From Candidatus Corynebacterium avicola (GTDB lineage: Bacteria > Actinomycetota > Actinomycetes > Mycobacteriales > Mycobacteriaceae): 46,798 nucleotides of DNA. Position numbers and translations under genes: made by a program. Below the pieces are notes generated by a model that saw nothing but the letters and a program-made list of their open reading frames with translations, had not been told where the DNA came from and made no database searches. The DNA is taken from assembly GCA_019114135.1 (NCBI GenBank), contig DXGC01000021.1, positions 1 through 46,798 on the forward strand. The letters run 5' to 3'. This document shows positions 33,083-39,959 of this stretch, piece after piece; within the stretch, counting starts at the first letter, position 1, and every line of letters begins with the position of its first letter.

Positions 33083-33523
33083 ATGAGCAGCACGAACTCC
33101 ACCCCCGACATCTCCTCCGTGATCGCCGAAGAAGCCATCTCCGACGCATCCGGCTCGTCCTCCCTGCGCGGGCTGCCGGCTTTCTGGGCGACAATTTTCG
33201 GCGGTGCAGGCGTCCTGCACTTCGCCCTGCCGAAGTTCTTCGACACGATGGTCCCGGAGGACCTGCCAGGCGGCCAGCGGGCATGGACGTTGGGCAGTGG
33301 TGTCGTGGAGCTCGGATTGTCGGCGGCGATCCTGCACCCGACCACCCGTCCCAAGATGGGCAAGCCGGCCGCGTTGTTTCTGCTCGGCGTGTTGCCCGGC
33401 AACGTGAAGATGGCGCTCGACTGGCAGGAGAACGAGAAGATGTCGCCGATCCTGAAGGCCGGTGCCTGGGGCCGTGTCCTGATGCAACTGCCGATGATCG
33501 CCTCGGTGAACAAGATCCGTTGA
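33083..33523 (+). CDS. DoxX-like membrane protein, copy 1
   Basis: A 146-residue membrane protein with about four hydrophobic segments after a Ser-rich cytoplasmic head of ~30 residues. FWATIFGGAGVLHFALPKFFDTMVPEDLPG resembles the DoxX/YphA-like group, which shares G-x-x-HF...P-x-x-F...P. The end is DWQENEKMSPILKAGAW and PMIASVNKIR. Function unknown; relatives are tied to redox or quinone processes without firm evidence. It is a close paralogue of the next gene. Confidence 0.8.
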   Translation: MSSTNSTPDISSVIAEEAISDASGSSSLRGLPAFWATIFGGAGVLHFALPKFFDTMVPEDLPGGQRAWTLGSGVVELGLSAAILHPTTRPKMGKPAALFLLGVLPGNVKMALDWQENEKMSPILKAGAWGRVLMQLPMIASVNKIR

Positions 33524-33575
33524 CCCTGACCGGGGTGGATTCACCGGAAGCGCCGACGCCGGGGTTGCGGCGTTC

Positions 33576-33581
33576 TAGCCT
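33576..33581 (+). promoter_or_regulatory. Putative -10 box of the second DoxX-like gene
   Basis: TAGCCT ends 6 nt before ATG 33588, identical in box and spacing to copy 1. Confidence 0.55.
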
Positions 33582-33587
33582 GACACT

Positions 33588-34013
33588 ATGAGCAGTGACA
33601 ACGAAAAGAATCCAGGCAACGACACCGGTCAGCATGAGGGAAAGTCGTCCGGTATCGACAGACGATCGGCGTTCTGGGCGACGGTCTTCGGTACGACCGG
33701 AGTTCTCCATTTCGCCGCTCGACCGGTCTACGACACCATCATCCCCGAAGATCTTCCCGGTGATCCGAGCTACTGGACATGGGGGAGCGGCATCATGGAA
33801 CTCGGGCTGGCCGCGGCGATCCTGCACCCGTCGACACGTCCCAAGATCGGCAAGGTAGCCGCGGTGTTCCTGGTGGGCGTGCTGCCCGGGAACGTGAAGA
33901 TGGCGCTGGACTGGCAGGAGAACGAGAAGATGTCCCCGATCCTGAAGGCCGGAGCCTGGGCCCGGGTCGTCGCTCAGATCCCGATGATCGCCTCCGTGAA
34001 CAAGATCCGCTGA
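33588..34013 (+). CDS. DoxX-like membrane protein, copy 2
   Basis: A 141-residue paralogue of the preceding gene. The N-terminal head is different and hydrophilic (NEKNPGNDTGQHEGK). From FWATVF onwards the two align without gaps of note, and the last ~45 residues are almost identical (LPGNVKMALDWQENEKMSP is shared). Nucleotide identity is also high there, so the duplication may be recent or kept alike by gene conversion. Each copy has its own -10 box. A terminator follows. Confidence 0.8.
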   Translation: MSSDNEKNPGNDTGQHEGKSSGIDRRSAFWATVFGTTGVLHFAARPVYDTIIPEDLPGDPSYWTWGSGIMELGLAAAILHPSTRPKIGKVAAVFLVGVLPGNVKMALDWQENEKMSPILKAGAWARVVAQIPMIASVNKIR

Positions 34014-34051
34014 CAGTAGCTGTCGAACGCAGCGACACCCACAGACGACTG

Positions 34052-34085
34052 AGAGTCCGCTGAGCCATAAGGCTTTGCGGACTCT
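34052..34085 (+). terminator. Terminator after the DoxX-like pair
   Basis: AGAGTCCGC (34052-34060) and GCGGACTCT (34077-34085) form a perfect 9-bp stem. An inner AGCC/GGCT stem around ATAA extends it. TGAACATTT follows. Confidence 0.75.
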
Positions 34086-34273
34086 TGAACATTTGTGGCT
34101 GTTGTAAGGCGGAGGGGTTGCATTAGTGCAGGTCAGGGTACGTGGGGGTGTCCGGGGGTGGCCTGCGTCACAGATTGGGCAGCAAATTTACTGCATTCGT
34201 GACAGAAAGAGTGAGGGTTGGTGATACAAAACAACCTATCCAACGCTCTTCGTCGATAAGGAGCCCCTCTCAC

Positions 34274-36031
34274 ATGTCCACTTCTGACTCTCCTTCTCTC
34301 TCCGCTTCCACTTCCATCTCCTCCACCTCCAACTCCTCCGTCACCACCTCCGCGCAGCCCACCCGTCGTCGCTTCCTCGCCAGCACCGCCGCTGCTGCCG
34401 CGGTCACCGCCGTCGGTATCGTGGCAGGCCAGACCGCCAACCGGAACGCCGCCTACGCCCAGTCCTCCGCCGGGCCCGTCGGGTCGTCCGGCCCCGCACC
34501 CGCACCCACCGACCCCTCACTTGCCGACGTTCCCACCGTCACCGAGGACCACCAGACCATCGTCATCGGCTCCGGCTTCGGCGGGGGAGTGTCCGCACTC
34601 CGCCTCGCCGAGGCCGGGGTGAAGGTCACCGTCCTGGAGCGCGGCCGCCGCTGGGAGACTGGTCCGAATGCCACGACCTTCCCCAGTCCCACCAACCCGG
34701 ACAAGCGAATGCTCTGGCACCGCTCCGCCCCGCAGCTCTTCGGCAAGAACATCGCCGTCGACCCCTATGTCGGCATCATCGAGGCCGTCACCTCGTCCAC
34801 CATGACCGCACTGTGCCCCACCGGTGTCGGTGGCGGATCACTGGTCTACCAGGGCATGTCACTGCAGCCGACGAAGGAGGCCTTCAACGCCAACTTCCCC
34901 GCCGAGCTGGACTGGGACCTCATGGACCGCGTCCACTACCCGCGCGTCGCCGACGCACTCGGGCTCGAGACGTGCCCGGACGACATCATCAACCACCCCA
35001 ACTACAAGGTCGCACGGGTCTTCGCCAAGCGCTGCCGGGATGCCGGGCTCAAGGCGGAGAAGATCCCCATGCCGATCGACTGGGACTTCGCCCGTCGTGA
35101 GCTCAACGGTGAGATGAAGCCGTCCTACTCGGACGGCTCCGGCGCGATGGGTGTCAACAACGGCGGAAAGCACTCCGTCGACGTCACCTACATCGCCCGG
35201 GCCGAGGAGACCGGCAACGCCACCGTGCGTACCCACACCGAGGTCACCGACATTGAGCGGCAGGACGACGGCACCTGGGTCGTCCATGCGCTGCACACCG
35301 ACGACTCCGGAAGTCCACAGAAGCGCCTCAAGCTCAACGCCGGCTCAGTGATCGTGGCTGCCGGCAGCGTGAACACCACCCGGCTGCTGCTGCGCGCGAA
35401 GCACACCGGGACCGTTCCAGGACTGCCGGACACTCTGGGGCAGGGCTGGGGGACCAACGGCGACCGGATCTACGTCTGGACCGACCCCACCGCAGGATTC
35501 GGTGCGGTCCAGGGTGGTCCCGTCGTCTACGGCACCAAGCGGTGGGATGACCCGAACCACGCGCACACCGTGATCCAGGCATCCATGCCCGGCATGGGGA
35601 TGGACGCCAAGTCCACCATGATGGTGGGCTACGGGGTCAGCGACACCCGCGGATCCTTCAAGTGGAACAGTCGTACCAAGACCGCCGAACTGCACTGGCC
35701 GGCCGGCGGCGACAGTGAGCTCATCGAGAAGCACATCCGTCCGACGGCCGACAAGATCATCACCGCCGGTGGCGCGCCCGGCATGCTCACCGACACCAAC
35801 AGCTTCGTGAACTCCACCTGGCATGCCCTCGGCGGCGCCTGCATGGGTTCGGTCTGTGACCTGGAGGGGCGCGTCCAGGGGCAGGACGGTCTGTACGTCC
35901 TCGACGGCGCCCTGATCCCGGGCACGACGGCAGCCTGCAATCCGTCGATGACCATCGCCGCCGTCGCCGAGCGGGCGATGGACAGTGTGGCTCCGGAAAT
36001 CGCCGCGCGCAGGTACGCCGCGGCGCAGTAG
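34274..36031 (+). CDS. Tat-exported GMC oxidoreductase, cholesterol-oxidase-like
   Basis: A 585-residue flavoprotein. The Ser/Thr-rich leader is followed by a twin-arginine signal TRRRFLAS with hydrophobic AAAAAVTAVGIVAG, so it is probably exported folded with FAD. The FAD site is IVIGSGFGGGVSALRLAEAGVKV... followed by LERGRRW. GGGSLVYQGMSL, ATVRTHTEVTDIE-like and AAGSVNTTRLLLRAK segments fit bacterial cholesterol oxidase (ChoA/ChoD class). The C-terminal STWHALGGACMG and DGALIPGTTAACNPSMTIAA hold the conserved His and Asn. Substrate is a sterol or other alcohol, not proven. AAGGAG precedes ATG 34274. The 260-bp gap in front includes a GGTTG/CAACC short repeat (34216-34236) around a TGATACAAAA promoter-like site. 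Confidence 0.88.
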   Translation: MSTSDSPSLSASTSISSTSNSSVTTSAQPTRRRFLASTAAAAAVTAVGIVAGQTANRNAAYAQSSAGPVGSSGPAPAPTDPSLADVPTVTEDHQTIVIGSGFGGGVSALRLAEAGVKVTVLERGRRWETGPNATTFPSPTNPDKRMLWHRSAPQLFGKNIAVDPYVGIIEAVTSSTMTALCPTGVGGGSLVYQGMSLQPTKEAFNANFPAELDWDLMDRVHYPRVADALGLETCPDDIINHPNYKVARVFAKRCRDAGLKAEKIPMPIDWDFARRELNGEMKPSYSDGSGAMGVNNGGKHSVDVTYIARAEETGNATVRTHTEVTDIERQDDGTWVVHALHTDDSGSPQKRLKLNAGSVIVAAGSVNTTRLLLRAKHTGTVPGLPDTLGQGWGTNGDRIYVWTDPTAGFGAVQGGPVVYGTKRWDDPNHAHTVIQASMPGMGMDAKSTMMVGYGVSDTRGSFKWNSRTKTAELHWPAGGDSELIEKHIRPTADKIITAGGAPGMLTDTNSFVNSTWHALGGACMGSVCDLEGRVQGQDGLYVLDGALIPGTTAACNPSMTIAAVAERAMDSVAPEIAARRYAAAQ

Positions 36032-36037
36032 TCGTCG

Positions 36038-36118
36038 GCGTCACTGTAGATAGTTTCTTTTGCGGTATGACCATTCATTGATCGCTATGTGGTTAAACAT
36101 GTCCCGATACAGTGACGC
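36038..36118. repeat. Perfect 11-bp inverted repeat with long AT-rich loop
   Basis: GCGTCACTGTA (36038-36048) and TACAGTGACGC (36108-36118) are exact reverse complements 59 nt apart. The region starts 7 nt after the GMC stop. Terminator or repressor site are both possible. Confidence 0.55.
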
Positions 36119-36161
36119 GGACCACAGAGATCGGGCTTCGGCGACACGCTGACCCTCCCGC

Positions 36162-36183
36162 GGGGGTGGGGGAGGGGGCCGGG
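36162..36183 (+). promoter_or_regulatory. G-quadruplex motif 1
   Basis: G5-T-G5-A-G5-CC-G3 on the plus (non-template) strand: four G-runs with loops of 1, 1 and 2 nt, which predicts a very stable parallel quadruplex. Confidence 0.65.
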
Positions 36184-36237
36184 CTTGAACGGCGGCCAAA
36201 ACATTCGTTGACCTACATGAAGTGTCTGTCGAGGAAC

Positions 36238-36261
36238 GGGGAGGGGAGGGCCTCCCGGGGG
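36238..36261 (+). promoter_or_regulatory. G-quadruplex motif 2
   Basis: G4-A-G4-A-G3-CCTCCC-G5 on the plus strand, 54 nt after motif 1, directly before the AT-rich promoter-like patch. A GGGAGG/CCTCCC hairpin could compete with it. Confidence 0.6.
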
Positions 36262-36356
36262 TGACACATATATATGGACAGAACTCCGCCGAGCCGTCGT
36301 TCCGGCCGGGCTTCCTAGGGTCGGATGTCTATTCGTGCGAGCCATGCTCGGGTCAT

Positions 36357-36387
36357 CCCGGGGGTCATCCGGAGAGGAACCCCCGGG
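36357..36387 (+). promoter_or_regulatory. Leader hairpin with purine-rich loop
   Basis: CCCGGGGGT (36357-36365) pairs perfectly with ACCCCCGGG (36379-36387); the 13-nt loop contains GGAGAGGA. No T-run follows, so a leader structure or attenuator seems more likely than a terminator. Confidence 0.5.
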
Positions 36388-36442
36388 ACTCAGCATGCGT
36401 GGACACGAATCGCCCCGTCCCCCTTTCAACCGAAGGAGCCCG

Positions 36443-38389
36443 ATGCCGTCCACCATCCTCGTGGCCAACCGTGGCGAAATTGCCGCGCGTGTCGTCCGAA
36501 CCGCCCGCGACCTGGGTCTGCGTTCCGTCGCCGTGTACTCCGACCAGGACATCGACTCACCCGCGGTCGCCCTGGCAGACGACGCGTACTCGCTGGAGGG
36601 TTCGACCCTGCAGGAGACCTACCTCGACGCCGCCAAGATCATCGACGTGGCCCAGCGTGCCGGCGCCGACGCCGTCCACCCCGGATACGGCTTCCTCTCC
36701 GAGGTCCCCGAGGCTGCCCAGGCCATCGTCGAAGCCGGCCTGACCTGGATCGGCCCCTCGGCCGACACCATCCGCCAGCTCGGCGACAAGATCAGTGCCC
36801 GACGCACCGCTCTCGCCGCCGGTGTCTCCCCGGTCCCCGGCACCACCGACCCGGTCCAGTCCATGGACGAGGTCGACGACTTCGTCGAGGCCCACGGCTA
36901 CCCGATCGTCCTGAAGCGTTCCGACGGAGGTGGCGGACGCGGCATCGAGGTCATCCGCACCGAAGACGACCTCAAGGCCTTCGCCGCAGGTCACGCCATG
37001 GCCGGCGGTGACCTGGACAAGTTCTTCATGGAGCGTTTCATCATCTCCGGACGCCACATCGAGACCCAGTGCATGCGTGACTCCCACGGCAACTTCGCCG
37101 TGGTCACCACCCGTGACTGCTCGGTGCAGCGCCGCCACCAGAAGGTCATCGAGGAGGCCCCGGCCCCCTACCTGCCCGAGGGTGCGGAGGAGACGCTGCA
37201 GACCTGGTCCAAGGCGCTCTTCGACTACACCGAGTACGTCGGCCTGGGCACCTGCGAGTTCATGCTCACCGAGGAAGGCGAGCTGTTCTTCCTCGAGGTC
37301 AACCCGCGTCTGCAGGTCGAGCACACCGTCTCCGAGGAGGTCACCGGACTGGACCTCGTCGAGGCACAGCTGGCCATCGCCGGCGGCGGCACCATCCCCG
37401 AGGTCCCCGAGGTCCGCGGCCACTCCATCGAGCTGCGCATCACCTCAGAGGACCCCGCCAAGGACCTGACCCCCACCGCAGGCAAGATCAAGTCCCTCGA
37501 ATGGCCCGCCGGTCACGGCATCCGCATCGAGACCGGTGTCCGCCTCGGCGACAAGGTCTCCCCGGAGTTCGACTCGATGATCGCCAAGCTCATCGTCACC
37601 GGCCCGACCCGTGAGCGCGCCATCGACCGCGCCCGCCGCGCCCTCGGCGAGCTCGACATCCAGGGCATCGCCACCTCCACCCCGGTGCTGGACCTGATCA
37701 TGGCCCACCCGGACTTCAACGGAACCAACAACTACGGCGACCTGCGGGTGCGTACCCGCTGGCTGGAGACCGAGTTCCTGCCCCGGATCGACCTGGAGAA
37801 CCTGGGGCAGCCCGGCGCCGGTGAGGAGGACTCCGAGGGCGGCATCGCCGCCGCCCTGCGCACCTTCACCGCCCAGATCGACGGCCGTCGCCACCGCATC
37901 ACCCTGCCGGAGTCCTTCGCGGGACTGGGTGCCATGTTTCAGTCCGGCATCGGGTCGTTGAGTGACGCCGGCCAGCGTGCCGGTGCCGCCGTCCGCCGTA
38001 GCCAGCCGCGACGTGGTTCGCGCCGTCGCGGTGGCGAGTCCGGCGGCGGAAGCGCCCCGGTGGGGGAGGCGCTGACTGCCGACGGCTCACTGCAGTCGCC
38101 GATGCAGGCCATCGTCGTGCGCATGGGTTGCGAGATCGGCCAGCAGGTCAACGAGGGTGACGTCGTCATCGTCCTGGAGGCCATGAAGATGGAGAAGTAC
38201 ATCCACGCCCCCGCCTCCGGCACCATCGCCTCGATCGACGTCACGGTCGGACAGAACATCAACGCCGGCGATTCCCTGCTGCACATCGACACGGCTGACA
38301 CTGCTGACACGGCTGTCACCGCTGCCGCCGAAGACGCCACCGCCGAAGACACCGAGACCGCCGACAAGACCGAGGAGGCCGCCAAGTGA
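36443..38389 (+). CDS. Acyl-CoA carboxylase alpha subunit (biotin carboxylase + biotin carrier)
   Basis: A 648-residue subunit that carboxylates its own biotin with bicarbonate and ATP. The biotin carboxylase starts ILVANRGEIAARVVRTAR, with HPGYGFLSE, the ATP-grasp loop KRSDGGGGRGIEVI, and FLEVNPRLQVEHTVSEEVTG. A linker with Arg-rich RRSQPRRGSRRRGG precedes the carrier domain with EAMKMEKY; Lys582 is the biotinylated residue. The C-terminus ends in a repetitive acidic tail (TADTADTA, then EDATAEDTETAD) not needed for the fold. It resembles AccBC of C. glutamicum (about 590 residues) but is longer. AGGAG sits 5 nt before ATG 36443. The beta subunit overlaps by 4 nt. Confidence 0.92.
   Translation: MPSTILVANRGEIAARVVRTARDLGLRSVAVYSDQDIDSPAVALADDAYSLEGSTLQETYLDAAKIIDVAQRAGADAVHPGYGFLSEVPEAAQAIVEAGLTWIGPSADTIRQLGDKISARRTALAAGVSPVPGTTDPVQSMDEVDDFVEAHGYPIVLKRSDGGGGRGIEVIRTEDDLKAFAAGHAMAGGDLDKFFMERFIISGRHIETQCMRDSHGNFAVVTTRDCSVQRRHQKVIEEAPAPYLPEGAEETLQTWSKALFDYTEYVGLGTCEFMLTEEGELFFLEVNPRLQVEHTVSEEVTGLDLVEAQLAIAGGGTIPEVPEVRGHSIELRITSEDPAKDLTPTAGKIKSLEWPAGHGIRIETGVRLGDKVSPEFDSMIAKLIVTGPTRERAIDRARRALGELDIQGIATSTPVLDLIMAHPDFNGTNNYGDLRVRTRWLETEFLPRIDLENLGQPGAGEEDSEGGIAAALRTFTAQIDGRRHRITLPESFAGLGAMFQSGIGSLSDAGQRAGAAVRRSQPRRGSRRRGGESGGGSAPVGEALTADGSLQSPMQAIVVRMGCEIGQQVNEGDVVIVLEAMKMEKYIHAPASGTIASIDVTVGQNINAGDSLLHIDTADTADTAVTAAAEDATAEDTETADKTEEAAK
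38288..38314 (+). repeat. Three tandem 9-bp units in the carboxylase tail
   Basis: GACACGGCT, GACACTGCT, GACACGGCT encode Asp-Thr-Ala three times, with a degenerate fourth unit following. A slippage-prone spot in the disordered C-terminal tail. Confidence 0.7.
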
Positions 38390-39924
38390 CCACCGCCGAG
38401 CGCACCACCGTCGACTACGACGCCATCGCCGCCGCCGCGGACGAGAAGGCCAGGAAGTTCCAGCACTCCAAGGGCAAGCTGACCGCCCGCGAGCGCATCG
38501 AGCTGCTCTGCGACGAAGGTTCCTTCGTCGAGCACGGCCGGTTCTTCGGCGGCGACCCCGCCTCCGGCTTCCTCGGCTCCGCCGTCGCCACCGGCTTCGG
38601 CACCATCGACGGCCGCACCGTCGCCATCTACTCCCAGGACTTCTCCATCCGGGGCGGCACCCTGGGCAAGGTCGAGGGCCAGAAGATCACGGACCTCATC
38701 GACCGGGCCATCGCCGAGCGCGTGCCCTGCTTCGCCCTGCTCGACTCCGGCGGAGCCCGCATCCAGGAAGGTGTCGGCGGCCTGTCCATGTACGGCCGCA
38801 TCTTCCGCAAGTCCTGCGAGGCCTCCGGCTTCATCCCGCAGATCTCCCTGATTCTCGGCCCCTGCGCCGGTGGTGCGGTGTACTCCCCGGCGATGACCGA
38901 CTTCGTCATCATGCCGCGCGAGAACGCCCACATGTTCGTCACCGGCCCGGACGTGGTCAAGGCCGTCACCGGTGAGGAGATCAGCCTCGACGACCTCGGT
39001 GGCGCCCAGATGCACAACAGCGTCTCCGGTGTCGCCCACTACCTCGCCGAGGACGAGGAGGATGCGATCGACTACGCCCGCACCCTGCTCAACTACCTGC
39101 CGCAGAACTGCAACGAGCCCACCCCGACCTACGACTACGTCGCCACCGAGGAGGACGAGGAGGCCGCCCGCAACGTCGGCGACATCGTCCCGGCCGACAA
39201 CCGCATGCCCTACGACGTCGTCGAGGTCATCGAGGCCCTGGTCGACCACGGCGAGTTCGTCGAGGTCCAGGAGCACTGGGCCAGGTCGATCGTCATCGGC
39301 ATGGCCTGCATCGAGGGCAAGCCCGTCGGCATCGTCGCCGACCAGCCCATGCACAACGCAGGCACCCTGGACGTCGAGGCGTCCGAGAAGACCGCCCGTT
39401 TCGTCCGCTGCTGCGACGCCTTCGGCCTGCCGGTCGTCACCCTGGTCGACGTCCCCGGCTACCTGCCAGGTGCCGAGCAGGAGCGCGCCGGCATCATCCG
39501 CCGCGGTGCCAAGGTCATCTACGCCTACGGCAACTGCACCGTCCCGGTGGTCACCATGATCACCCGCAAGTCCTACGGCGGCGCCTACATCGTCATGGGC
39601 TCCAAGGGCATCGGCGCCGACTTCGCCTTCGCCTGGCCCGCCGCCGAGATCGCCGTGATGGGTGCCGAGGGTGCCGTCCAGATCCTGCGTCGTCGTGACA
39701 TCGCCGCCGTTCCGGAGGAGGAGCGCGCCGACTACACCAAGCAGCTCGCCGACGAGTACGCCGCCGAGAACATCAACCCGAACTTCTCCGTCGAGTCCGG
39801 CGAGATCGACCGCATCGTCACGCCGCCCGAGACCCGCGAGACCATCGCCGCCGCCCTGCGCTCCCTGCGCACCAAGGACCGCGACCGCCGCCACTTCAAG
39901 TTCCACTCCAACGGCCCCCTGTGA
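38386..39924 (+). CDS. Acyl-CoA carboxylase beta subunit (carboxyltransferase)
   Basis: A 512-residue carboxyltransferase of the propionyl/acetyl-CoA type (AccD/DtsR). It moves the carboxyl group from biotin to an acyl-CoA. Seen: KLTARERIELLCDEGSFVEHG, DFSIRGGTLGKVEGQKI, the oxyanion Gly-Gly-Ala segments SGGARIQEGV and GPCAGGAVYSPAMTDF, and GVVA-type second half with DVPGYLPGAEQERAGIIRRGAK and KSYGGAYIVMGSK. It lacks the N-terminal zinc finger of E. coli AccD. GTG start overlapping the alpha stop (GTGA) gives coupled, stoichiometric translation. Next to FAS-I, acetyl-CoA is the likely substrate; a small epsilon subunit was not seen. Confidence 0.93.
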   Translation: MTTAERTTVDYDAIAAAADEKARKFQHSKGKLTARERIELLCDEGSFVEHGRFFGGDPASGFLGSAVATGFGTIDGRTVAIYSQDFSIRGGTLGKVEGQKITDLIDRAIAERVPCFALLDSGGARIQEGVGGLSMYGRIFRKSCEASGFIPQISLILGPCAGGAVYSPAMTDFVIMPRENAHMFVTGPDVVKAVTGEEISLDDLGGAQMHNSVSGVAHYLAEDEEDAIDYARTLLNYLPQNCNEPTPTYDYVATEEDEEAARNVGDIVPADNRMPYDVVEVIEALVDHGEFVEVQEHWARSIVIGMACIEGKPVGIVADQPMHNAGTLDVEASEKTARFVRCCDAFGLPVVTLVDVPGYLPGAEQERAGIIRRGAKVIYAYGNCTVPVVTMITRKSYGGAYIVMGSKGIGADFAFAWPAAEIAVMGAEGAVQILRRRDIAAVPEEERADYTKQLADEYAAENINPNFSVESGEIDRIVTPPETRETIAAALRSLRTKDRDRRHFKFHSNGPL

Positions 39925-39959
39925 CCGGCCCTGCGCAGGTACCGAGAACAAAGGACATC

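Larger units (their letters stand above)
36032..36442 (+). other. 411-bp regulatory region before the acyl-CoA carboxylase/FAS-I genes
   Basis: No convincing gene. In order it holds an 11-bp inverted repeat with a 59-nt loop (36038-36118), two G-quadruplex motifs, an AT patch ACATATATATGG (36266-36277) that could be a -10 region, a stable hairpin with a purine loop (36357-36387), and the GAAGGAG ribosome binding site of the carboxylase gene. Confidence 0.6.

Noticed and set aside
34135..34160. A third G-quadruplex before the GMC gene
   Set aside because: Only three runs of three or more G with 5-nt loops occur close together; the fourth run has two G, so the motif is weak.
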